Below are positions 35,736 through 43,682 of a stretch of 64,000 nucleotides of DNA, in pieces. The position numbers and the translations under genes were made by a program. Within the stretch, counting starts at the first letter, position 1, and each line of letters opens with the position of its first letter. The stretch spans positions 2,931,001 to 2,995,000 of the forward strand of contig NZ_JARUBM010000002.1 of assembly GCF_029626175.1 (NCBI RefSeq), in the 5' to 3' direction. Source of the stretch: Micromonospora sp. WMMD1082 (lineage in GTDB: Bacteria; Actinomycetota; Actinomycetes; Mycobacteriales; Micromonosporaceae). Under the pieces are notes generated by a model, which was not told the DNA's origin, did no database searches, and saw nothing but the letters and a program-made list of their open reading frames with translations.

Positions 35736-37214
35736 ATGGTGGAGCCGGAACGTGTGGACGTGGTGGTGCTCGGGCTCGGGGTCGGCGGCGAGGAGGTGGC
35801 CGGGCGGCTCGCCGAGGCCGGGTTGACCGTGGTCGGCGTCGAGCGGAACCTGGTCGGCGGGGAGTGCCCGTACTGGGGGTGCATTCCGAGCAAGATGATG
35901 ATCCGGGCGGCGAACGCGGTCGCCGAGGCGCGCCGGGTCGACGGGCTGGGCGGCACCGCCCAGGTGAGCCCGGACTGGGCGCCGGTGGCGAAGCGGATCC
36001 GGGACGAGGCCACCGACGGATGGGACGACCGGGCCGCGGTGCAGCGGCTCACCGGCAAGGGTGGGCGCTTCGTGCGGGGCAGCGGCCGGGTCGACGGGCC
36101 GGGCCGGGTCCGGGTCGGTGACCGGGTCTTCCAGGCCCGGCACGGCATCGTGCTGGGCACCGGCACCCGCCCGTCGGTGCCACCGGTCGACGGTCTGGCG
36201 GACACCCCGTACTGGACGAACCGTGAGGCCATCGAGGTCGAGGAGCTGCCCGGATCGCTGCTGGTGCTGGGCGGCGGCGCGATCGGGCTGGAGTTGGCCC
36301 AGGTGTTCGCCCGGTTCGGCGTACGGGTCACCGTCGTCGAGGCGCTCGACCGGGTGCTGGCCGTCGAGGAACCGGAGGCGTCGGAGGCCGCCGCCGCCGC
36401 GCTGCGGGCGGACGGGGTGGAGATCCACACCGGGGTCAAGGCCGCCCGGGTCGCGCACGACGCCAGCGGCTTCACCCTGCGCGGCACCGACGGCGAGGAG
36501 TTCGCCGCCGAGCGGCTGCTGGTGGTCACCGGCCGCCGCGCCCACCTCGACGAGCTGGGGCTGGAGACGGTCGGCGTCGACGCGGGCGGGCGGTACCTCT
36601 CCGTCGACGACCGGATGCACGTGACCGACGGCATCTGGGCGGTCGGCGACGTGACCGGCGAGGGTGCCTTCACCCACATCGCCATGTACCAGGCGTCCAT
36701 CGTCGTCGCCGACGTGCTCGACCACGCGCGACGGGCCGAGGGCGGCGCGGATCCGAGCGGCACCGCCAGCGTGGTCGGTGGCGCGGTCGGCGTGGCCAGC
36801 TCGCTGGCCACCACCGGGTCGAGCGGCTCGGCCGGCTCGGTGCCCCGCGCCGACTACCGGGCGCTGCCCCGGGTCACCTTCACCGATCCGGAGATCGGCG
36901 CGGTCGGCCTCACCGAGGAGCAGGCGCGCGAACGCGGCATCAACGTGCAGGTCGGCTTCACGCGGCTGTCGTCGTCCACCCGGGGGTGGATCCACCAGAC
37001 CGACGAGGTCGGCTTCATCAAGCTGGTCGCCGACGCCGACCAGGGGGTGTTGGTCGGGGCCACCTCGGCCGGCCCGGCCGGGGGCGAGGTGCTGTCCGGT
37101 CTGGCCGTCGCCGTGCACGCGGCGGTCCCGCTGGCCCAGCTCCGCCACATGATCTACGCGTACCCGACCTTCCATCGGGCGATCTCCGACGCGCTGCGCA
37201 ATCTCGGGCAGTGA
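35736..37214 (+). CDS. FAD-dependent pyridine-nucleotide disulfide oxidoreductase, non-canonical C-terminus
   Basis: This 492-residue protein of the lipoamide dehydrogenase/mercuric reductase family has the FAD motif VDVVVLGLGVGGEEVAGRLAEAG, the redox pair in GGECPYWGCIPSK, the NAD motif LLVLGGGAIGLELAQVFARFG, and WAVGDVTGEG. The usual C-terminal HPTxxE catalytic pair reads YPTFHR instead, so it is unlikely to be a true lipoamide dehydrogenase. A Gly/Ser/Ala-rich insert of about 45 residues sits between the NAD and dimerisation domains. The ATG at 35736 gives the conserved N-terminus; an ATG at 35715 is possible. Substrate unknown. Confidence 0.87.
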   Translation: MVEPERVDVVVLGLGVGGEEVAGRLAEAGLTVVGVERNLVGGECPYWGCIPSKMMIRAANAVAEARRVDGLGGTAQVSPDWAPVAKRIRDEATDGWDDRAAVQRLTGKGGRFVRGSGRVDGPGRVRVGDRVFQARHGIVLGTGTRPSVPPVDGLADTPYWTNREAIEVEELPGSLLVLGGGAIGLELAQVFARFGVRVTVVEALDRVLAVEEPEASEAAAAALRADGVEIHTGVKAARVAHDASGFTLRGTDGEEFAAERLLVVTGRRAHLDELGLETVGVDAGGRYLSVDDRMHVTDGIWAVGDVTGEGAFTHIAMYQASIVVADVLDHARRAEGGADPSGTASVVGGAVGVASSLATTGSSGSAGSVPRADYRALPRVTFTDPEIGAVGLTEEQARERGINVQVGFTRLSSSTRGWIHQTDEVGFIKLVADADQGVLVGATSAGPAGGEVLSGLAVAVHAAVPLAQLRHMIYAYPTFHRAISDALRNLGQ

Positions 37215-37285
37215 AGTGACGGATAGCGTCAATCGACGACAGAAGGCTGTTCTGTTTTTGCAGTAGTTGGACGTACGATTGCGCC

Positions 37286-38290
37286 GTGACGAAACGGCTA
37301 ACCGAGGTGGCTCGCAAGGCGGGCGTCAGTGAGGCGACCGTGAGCCGGGTGCTCAACGGCCGCGGTGGCGTGGCCGAGGCGACCCGGACCGCGGTGCTCA
37401 CCGCCCTGGACGTGCTCGGTTACGAGCGGCCCAGCAAGCTGCGCGGCGAACGGGCCCGGCTGGTGGGGCTGGTCCTGCCCGAGTTGCAGAACCCGATCTT
37501 CCCGGCGCTGGCCGAGGTGGTCACCGGCTCGCTGGCCCAGCGCGGGTTCACCCCGGCGCTCTGTGCCCGCACCATCGGCGGCGTCTCCGAGTCGGCGTAC
37601 GTCGAGATGCTGCTGGACCACCAGGTCTCCGGCGTCATCTTCGCCGGTGGGTCGTACGCGCTGGCCGACGCCGCACACGAGCACTACCGGCGGCTGACCG
37701 ACCGGGGTCTGCCGGTGGTGCTGGTCAACGCCGGCGTGGACGAGCTGGGCTTCCCCCGGGTCTCCACGGACGACGCGGTGGCGGTGGAGCAGGCGTACGG
37801 GCACCTGCACTCGCTGGGCCACGAGCGGATCGGCCTGGTGCTCGGGCCGGAGGACCACGTGCCGTCGCGGCGCAAGCTGGACGCGATGCGGCAGGTCGCG
37901 GGCTGGGCGGCGGCCGACGACGAATGGGTGGCCCGCTCCAGCTTCTCCATGGAGGGCGCCCGGGTCGCGGCGACCAAGCTGGTCGACCGGGGCGTCTCCG
38001 GGATCATCTGCGCCAGTGACGTGCTCGCCCTGGGCGCGATCCGCGCGGTGCGCCGGCTCGGCCGCTCGGTGCCGGACGACGTCTCGGTGGTCGGCTACGA
38101 CGACTCCGCGTTCATGACCTGCACCGACCCGCCGCTGACCACCGTGCGGCAGCCCATCGAGACGATGGGGCAGGCGGCGGTGGACCTGCTGGTCACCCAG
38201 ATCGAGGGTGGCGGGGTGCTCGCCGACGAGCTGCTCTTCGAGCCCGAACTGGTGGTGCGCGGATCCACCGCGCCCACGCCGCGGCGCTGA
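37286..38290 (+). CDS. LacI family transcriptional regulator of the alpha-glucan locus
   Basis: The 334-residue protein has a LacI helix-turn-helix (RLTEVARKAGVSEATVSRVLNGRGGV) and a periplasmic-binding-protein-like effector domain ending with GYDDSAFMTCTDPPLTTVRQPIETMGQ, typical of sugar-responsive members. It likely represses the binding protein-permease-glucosidase operon that starts 255 bases downstream. The GTG at 37286 has no clear Shine-Dalgarno but TACGAT lies seven bases upstream, so it may be leaderless. The inducer is probably an oligosaccharide from alpha-glucan. Confidence 0.93.
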   Translation: MTKRLTEVARKAGVSEATVSRVLNGRGGVAEATRTAVLTALDVLGYERPSKLRGERARLVGLVLPELQNPIFPALAEVVTGSLAQRGFTPALCARTIGGVSESAYVEMLLDHQVSGVIFAGGSYALADAAHEHYRRLTDRGLPVVLVNAGVDELGFPRVSTDDAVAVEQAYGHLHSLGHERIGLVLGPEDHVPSRRKLDAMRQVAGWAAADDEWVARSSFSMEGARVAATKLVDRGVSGIICASDVLALGAIRAVRRLGRSVPDDVSVVGYDDSAFMTCTDPPLTTVRQPIETMGQAAVDLLVTQIEGGGVLADELLFEPELVVRGSTAPTPRR

Positions 38291-38545
38291 GCCCGGCCAG
38301 GCCTTCCACTTCGTAACGACCCTTCCGGCCGTCGACCGCTGCCCGCGGTCGGCGGCCCGGTCGTCGTGGGCTCTGCCGTCGGGCGGGCTCGGCCGCCGTG
38401 CGGCTCTGTCGGTATCTACCGCCCAGCAGTCGAATATTTGCAGGATCAGATCGAAACCTTGCTGAGATGAGTCGCACTGGCTACAGTGACCCCACTCACA
38501 CCTGGCCTCCATGCAGACACACCCCGTTCCCGAAGGGATGGACAG

Positions 38546-39925
38546 ATGTCCGTACCGCAATACCGGAAGGCGGCGGCGCTGACGCTCGTGGCCGGCCTGG
38601 GGCTCAGCCTCACGGCCTGCTCCACGAAGAGCGACGACGCGAGTAACGATGCGAGCGGCAAGGTCACCATCACCGTCGACTGCCAGCCGGTCGGCGCCCA
38701 GAAGGAGCTGCTGCAGAACTGGAACGAGGACGTCGCCGAGTTCCAGCGGCAGAATTCCGACATCGTCATCAAGAGCGTCAGCGTCGGCGAGCAGTGCAAC
38801 AACCCGCCCGACTTCACCGCCCGCCTCGCCGGCGGCACGGTGACCGACGTCTTCTACGGATACATGACCGACGTCCAGCAGGTGCTCGACTCGGGCCAGG
38901 CACTGGACATCACCGAGTTCGCCACCGCGGAGACGATCCCCACCTGGGACAGCGTCGACCCGGCACTCAAGGAGGTCTTCACCGACGGCGGCAAGCTCTA
39001 CGCCATCCCGGTGAAGAACTACTCGATGGGCCTGGTCTACAACAAGGTGCTGTTCCAGCAGGCCGGGCTCGACGTGAACAACCCGCCCAAGACGTGGCCC
39101 GAGGTCCGGGACGCCGCCAAGAAGATCGCGGCGCTCGGCAACGGCATCGCCGGCTACGCGGAGTACAGCGCCGGCAACACCGGCGGTTGGCACTTCACCT
39201 CCCTGCTCTACTCGCAGGGCGGCCGGGTGCTGACCGAGGACGGCACGAAGGCCGACTTCAACAACGCCCTGGGCCGGCAGGTGCTGCAGAACCTCAAGGA
39301 CATGCGGTACGGCGACGACAGCATGGGCGACCGTCAGCTGCTCCAGTGGGGTGACCTGCTGACCAACGCGGGCGCCGGCAAGGTCGGCATGTTCATCGGC
39401 GCGCCGGATACCACCCAGGCGATCGTCAGCCAGTTCCAGGGGAAGTTCGAGGACTGGGCGATGGGTCCGCTGCCCGGTCAGGACGGCCCGGCAAAGGGGA
39501 CGCTCGGTGGTGGCGAGGGTTACTTCTTCAAGAAGGACCTGACCCCGGATCAGGTCAGGGCGGGTCTGAAGTGGATCGCGTACCAGAAGCTGACCCCGGG
39601 CAAGGGCCAGTTCGACTACGTCCGGGCCAAGCCGCAGAACTACCCGGTCGGTCTGCCGCAGCCGCTGCTGTTCACCAACGGCAGCGACGCGCAGCAGCAG
39701 GAGCTGGAGCTGCGCAAGGCCAACGCGAACGTCGACACCGCGAACTTCGCGGTCTTCGAGGCGAACCCGGTCCCGATCAAGGGTGAGCCGCGCAACGCGC
39801 AGGCGATCTACGCGGTGCTCGACGCGGCGATGTCCGGGGTGCTGACCAACCCGAACGCGAACATCGACGCGCTGCTCAAGACGGCCGAGGACAAGGTCAA
39901 CCAGCTCCTCGCCGCGCAGAGCTGA
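38546..39925 (+). CDS. Sugar ABC transporter solute-binding lipoprotein
   Basis: A 459-residue family 1 (MalE-like) binding protein with a lipoprotein signal (TLVAGLGLSLTACS). It shows TWPEVRDAAKKIAALG, VLQNLKDMRYGDDSM and GGGEGYFFKKDLTPDQVRAGLKWIA, typical of oligosaccharide binders. The ATG at 38546 follows GAAGGGA. The 255-base upstream gap holds the operon promoter. Placement before two permeases and GH13/GH87 enzymes points to an alpha-glucan oligosaccharide, perhaps nigero- or maltooligosaccharides. No ATPase gene is present; a shared MsiK-type ATPase elsewhere is expected. Confidence 0.93.
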   Translation: MSVPQYRKAAALTLVAGLGLSLTACSTKSDDASNDASGKVTITVDCQPVGAQKELLQNWNEDVAEFQRQNSDIVIKSVSVGEQCNNPPDFTARLAGGTVTDVFYGYMTDVQQVLDSGQALDITEFATAETIPTWDSVDPALKEVFTDGGKLYAIPVKNYSMGLVYNKVLFQQAGLDVNNPPKTWPEVRDAAKKIAALGNGIAGYAEYSAGNTGGWHFTSLLYSQGGRVLTEDGTKADFNNALGRQVLQNLKDMRYGDDSMGDRQLLQWGDLLTNAGAGKVGMFIGAPDTTQAIVSQFQGKFEDWAMGPLPGQDGPAKGTLGGGEGYFFKKDLTPDQVRAGLKWIAYQKLTPGKGQFDYVRAKPQNYPVGLPQPLLFTNGSDAQQQELELRKANANVDTANFAVFEANPVPIKGEPRNAQAIYAVLDAAMSGVLTNPNANIDALLKTAEDKVNQLLAAQS

Positions 39926-40006
39926 GCCGAGCGGGTGGGGGTCGCCGCGCCGACCCCCACCCCCGGCCCCGCAACCGTCCGGTCACCGACGTCACCAGGA
40001 GTTGCC

Positions 40007-40963
40007 TTGGCGATCACCTCCGCCCCGGCTGCCGCCAGAGCAGCGGGTCGCCCCGCACCGCCGCCCCCGGCCGGACAACGGCGGGCGAGCCTGGGCCGCA
40101 AGGTACGGGACAATCTCACCGGGCACGCGTTCCTGATCGGTGCGGTGCTCTGCTTCGCGCTCTTCTCCTGGTACCCGATGGTGCGCGGCGTCGTGATGAG
40201 CTTCCAGCGCACCCGACGCGGCGAGACCACCTGGGTCGGCTGGGACAACTACCTCCGGATCCTCGACGACCCCAGCTTCTGGACCGCCTGGAAGAACACC
40301 TTCTACTTCACGGTGCTCGCGCTCGTCCTCGGGTACGCGGTGCCGTTCTTCGTGGCGATCCTGCTCAACGAGTTCCGGCACGCCAAGGGGTACCTGCGGA
40401 TCCTGGTCTACCTGCCGGTGATGCTGCCGCCCGCCTCCGCGCTCTTCCTGTTCAAGTTCTACGCGTACGACCCCAGCGACGCCGGGCTGTTCAACGCGAT
40501 CCTCAAGGCGGTGGGCCTGCCCACCTCGCAGTGGATGCAGTCGCCCGAGATGACCATGCCGGCCATGGTGATCGCGTCGACCTGGATGAACATGGGCAGC
40601 GCGGTGTTGATCTACCTGGCCGCGTTGCAGAACATCCCCGGTGAGCTCTACGAGGCGGCCGAGCTGGACGGCGCCGGGATCTGGCGGCGGATCCTGCACG
40701 TGACCATCCCGCAGACCCGGCTGATCCTCGCGCTGCTGGCGATGCTTCAGATCGTCGCCACCATGCAGCTCTTCATCGAGCCGCTGATCCTGGCCAACGG
40801 CGCGGGCGCGGAGGACTCGGCGACCTCGGTCGCGTACCTCATCTATCAGCACGGGTTCTTCCAGAACGACCTCAACGGCGCCGCGGCGCTCGGCGTGATC
40901 ATGCTCGTGGTCCTCGCCGGCTTCTCCGCCGTCTACCTGCGGCTGACCGCGAGACAGGACTAG
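40007..40963 (+). CDS. Sugar ABC transporter permease (MalF type)
   Basis: A 318-residue inner-membrane permease with six predicted helices and the ATPase-contact EAA loop EAAELDGAGIWRRILHVTIP. The start is a TTG at 40007 with AGGAG six bases upstream; it decides the N-terminus, since the frame reads on upstream without a good site. A Pro/Ala-rich 40-residue cytosolic head precedes the first helix. It follows the binding-protein gene by 81 bases. Confidence 0.93.
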   Translation: MAITSAPAAARAAGRPAPPPPAGQRRASLGRKVRDNLTGHAFLIGAVLCFALFSWYPMVRGVVMSFQRTRRGETTWVGWDNYLRILDDPSFWTAWKNTFYFTVLALVLGYAVPFFVAILLNEFRHAKGYLRILVYLPVMLPPASALFLFKFYAYDPSDAGLFNAILKAVGLPTSQWMQSPEMTMPAMVIASTWMNMGSAVLIYLAALQNIPGELYEAAELDGAGIWRRILHVTIPQTRLILALLAMLQIVATMQLFIEPLILANGAGAEDSATSVAYLIYQHGFFQNDLNGAAALGVIMLVVLAGFSAVYLRLTARQD

Positions 40964-40974
40964 GACGGACGCCC

Positions 40975-41862
40975 ATGGCACAGGATTACGGGACCCGGAC
41001 CCTCATCTCCCAGGCGCAGCTGCGGCGCGGCCCCGGCCGGGCGCTCTACTGGACGGTGCTCGCCGTCGTGGTCGTCGGTTTCACGCTGGTCTTCCTCGGC
41101 CCGCTCTACTGGATGGTCACCGGCGCGCTCAAGTCCGGCCAGGAGATCGCGCAGACGCCACCGTCGCTGTTCCCGCAGGATCCGCAGTGGCAGAACTACG
41201 CCGACGCGTGGCACAACCTTGCGCTGGCCAAGCTGCTGTTCAACACCTTCTACTACGCCACCGGAGCGGTGCTGTTCCAGCTGGTCTTCGACACCGCCGC
41301 GGCGTACTCCCTGTCGAAGCTCCGCCCGGTGCTGGGCAACGTCATCCTCGGCCTGATGCTGGCGACGCTGATGATCCCGGCGATGGTGCTCATCGTCCCG
41401 CAGTACGTGACCGTGATCGACCTGCCGATCCTGCACATCAGCCTGCTCGACTCGCCGTTCGCCATCTGGCTGCCGCTGGTCGCCAACGCGTTCAACATCT
41501 TCCTGCTCAAGCGGTTCTTCGACTCGATCCCGGAGGACCTGATGGCGGCGGCGCTGATGGACGGGGCGAGCCCGCTGCGGACCCTCTGGTCGATCGTCCT
41601 GCCGATGTCGCGCCCGATCCTCGGCGTGGTCTCGATCTTCGCGGTGACCGCGGTCTGGAAGGACTTCCTCTGGCCGAAGCTGGTCATGCCGTCGCCCGAG
41701 ACCCGGACGGTCAGCGTCGGCATCTACGCCTTCGCCGGCGGTACGCCCATGAACGTGGTGATCGCCGCATCGGTGATCGCCGCGATACCGACCGTCATCA
41801 TCTTCCTGATCTTCCAGCGGAACATCATGTCCGGCCTGACCACCGGCGGCCTCAAGGGATGA
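40975..41862 (+). CDS. Sugar ABC transporter permease (MalG type)
   Basis: A 295-residue partner permease with TM helices near 25-50, 85-110 and others and the EAA loop (MAAALMDGASPLRTLWSIVLPMS). It lies 11 bases after the MalF-type gene (ATG at 40975) and its stop overlaps a possible start of the glucosidase gene, so the operon is tight. Confidence 0.94.
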   Translation: MAQDYGTRTLISQAQLRRGPGRALYWTVLAVVVVGFTLVFLGPLYWMVTGALKSGQEIAQTPPSLFPQDPQWQNYADAWHNLALAKLLFNTFYYATGAVLFQLVFDTAAAYSLSKLRPVLGNVILGLMLATLMIPAMVLIVPQYVTVIDLPILHISLLDSPFAIWLPLVANAFNIFLLKRFFDSIPEDLMAAALMDGASPLRTLWSIVLPMSRPILGVVSIFAVTAVWKDFLWPKLVMPSPETRTVSVGIYAFAGGTPMNVVIAASVIAAIPTVIIFLIFQRNIMSGLTTGGLKG

Positions 41863-41888
41863 CCCTCAAACCCAGAAAGCAGGTGCTC

Positions 41889-43526
41889 GTGTCCACAACA
41901 GACAGTGGTCCGTGGTGGCGTGGAGCGGTGATCTACCAGGTCTACCCGCGCAGCTTCGCCGACGGCGACGGCGACGGGACCGGCGACATCGCCGGCATCC
42001 GGTCCCGGCTGAGCTACCTGTCCGCGCTCGGCATCGACGCGATCTGGTTCAGCCCCTGGTACCCGTCTCCGATGGCGGACGCCGGCTACGACGTGGCCGA
42101 CCATCGCGACATCGACCCGGTGTTCGGCAGCCTCGCCGAGGCGGAGGCGCTGATCGCGGAGGCGCACGCGCTCGGCATCAGGACGATCGTCGACGTGGTG
42201 CCGAACCACTGCTCCGACGCGCACCCCTGGTTCCAGGCGGCCCTGGCCGGCGGTCCGGACGCGCCCGAGCGGGACCTCTTCTGGTTCCGTCCCGGCCGGG
42301 GCCCCGACGGCGACCAGCGCCCCACCGACTGGATCGGCGAGTTCGGCGGCCCGACCTGGACCCGGACCACCAACCCGGACGGCACCCCCGGAGACTGGTA
42401 CCTGCACCTCTTCGCCCCCGAGCAGCCGGACTTCAACTGGGACCACCCCCGGGTACGCGCCGAGTTCGAGGACATCCTGCGGTTCTGGTTCGACCGGGGG
42501 GTGGACGGCATCCGCATCGACTCGGCCGGCCTGCTGGTCAAGGACGCCACGCTGCCCGAGATCGTGGCGGAGCGGCCGCACCCGTTCCACGACCTCGACG
42601 GGGTGCACGAGATCTACCGGAGCTGGCGGCGGGTCGCCGACGCGTACCCCGGCGACCGGGCCCTGATCGGTGAGGTGTGGCTGCCGGACCGGCAGCGGTT
42701 CGCCAACTACCTGCGCCCGGACGAGCTGCACGCCGCGTTCAACTTCGACTTCCTCGGCTGCGCCTGGGACGCGGCGGCGCTGCGCGAGAGCATCGACGGC
42801 ACGCTGAACGCCCACGCGCCCGTCGGCGCGCCCGCCACCTGGGTGCTCTCCAACCACGACGTCACCCGGCACGTCACCCGCTACGGCCGGGCGGACACCA
42901 CGTTCAGCTTCGCGGCCAAGCGCGAGGGTGTCCCCACCGACCTGGAACTGGGCACCCGCCGGGCGCGGGCCGCCGCGCTGCTGTCGCTGTCGCTGCCCGG
43001 CGCCGCCTACGTCTACCAGGGCGAGGAGCTGGGCCTCTGGGAGGTCGAGGACATCCCCCGCGCGCTCCGCCAGGACCCGATGTTCGTCCGGTCCGGCGGG
43101 ATCGATCCCGGCCGGGACGGCTGCCGGGTGCCGCTGCCGTGGGCCGGTGACGTGCCGCCGTTCGGCTTCAGCCCGGACGGCGCGAGCGCCCCGCCGTGGC
43201 TGCCCCAGCCGGCCGACTGGAAGGACCGGACGGCCCGGGCGCAGGCCGGCGACCCGCACTCGATGCTGGAGCTGTACCGGGCGGCGATCGCCATCCGGCG
43301 TACCGAGGCGGCGCTCGGCGACGGCGGGCTGACCTGGCTGCCCGCACCGGAGAGCGTGCTGGCGTTCCGGCGGGAACCCGGCTTCACCTGCCTGGTCAAC
43401 CTCTCCGGCGCGACGGTGCCGCTGCCGCCGCACACCGGGCAACTGCTGGCCAGCGGCCCACTCGACGACGACCGGCTGCCCCCGGACACCGCCGTCTGGC
43501 TGCGTACGCCGGACGAACCCGCATAG
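41889..43526 (+). CDS. GH13 alpha-glucosidase / oligo-alpha-glucosidase
   Basis: Cytoplasmic glycoside hydrolase of 545 residues. The GH13 regions are visible: DVVPNHCSD, GIRIDSAGLLV (nucleophile Asp), ALIGEVWLP (acid/base Glu), and VLSNHDVTRH (third Asp). Start: the GTG at 41889 (STTDSGPWWRGAVIYQVYPRSF) gives the family N-terminus; an ATG at 41859 overlapping the permease stop (ATGA) is an alternative with ten more residues. It would split imported alpha-glucan oligosaccharides; linkage preference cannot be read from motifs alone. Confidence 0.93.
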   Translation: MSTTDSGPWWRGAVIYQVYPRSFADGDGDGTGDIAGIRSRLSYLSALGIDAIWFSPWYPSPMADAGYDVADHRDIDPVFGSLAEAEALIAEAHALGIRTIVDVVPNHCSDAHPWFQAALAGGPDAPERDLFWFRPGRGPDGDQRPTDWIGEFGGPTWTRTTNPDGTPGDWYLHLFAPEQPDFNWDHPRVRAEFEDILRFWFDRGVDGIRIDSAGLLVKDATLPEIVAERPHPFHDLDGVHEIYRSWRRVADAYPGDRALIGEVWLPDRQRFANYLRPDELHAAFNFDFLGCAWDAAALRESIDGTLNAHAPVGAPATWVLSNHDVTRHVTRYGRADTTFSFAAKREGVPTDLELGTRRARAAALLSLSLPGAAYVYQGEELGLWEVEDIPRALRQDPMFVRSGGIDPGRDGCRVPLPWAGDVPPFGFSPDGASAPPWLPQPADWKDRTARAQAGDPHSMLELYRAAIAIRRTEAALGDGGLTWLPAPESVLAFRREPGFTCLVNLSGATVPLPPHTGQLLASGPLDDDRLPPDTAVWLRTPDEPA

Positions 43527-43682
43527 CCCGGCGCGGTGCCGGCGGCTCCGTCCCGCCGCCGGCACCGCGCCGCCGACCCGCCCGCCGACCCTGCCCGCCC
43601 GCACCGACAAGGAGGTACCCGCACCACCGGCACGCCGCACCCACGGGGGAACTGGCCACCTGAGGAAAGGGAGAGCCCGCTC

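Noticed and set aside
37255..38443. Shared LacI operator (TTTGCAG near 37258 and 38437)
   Set aside because: The shared heptamer is not palindromic in either context and is too short to be convincing.
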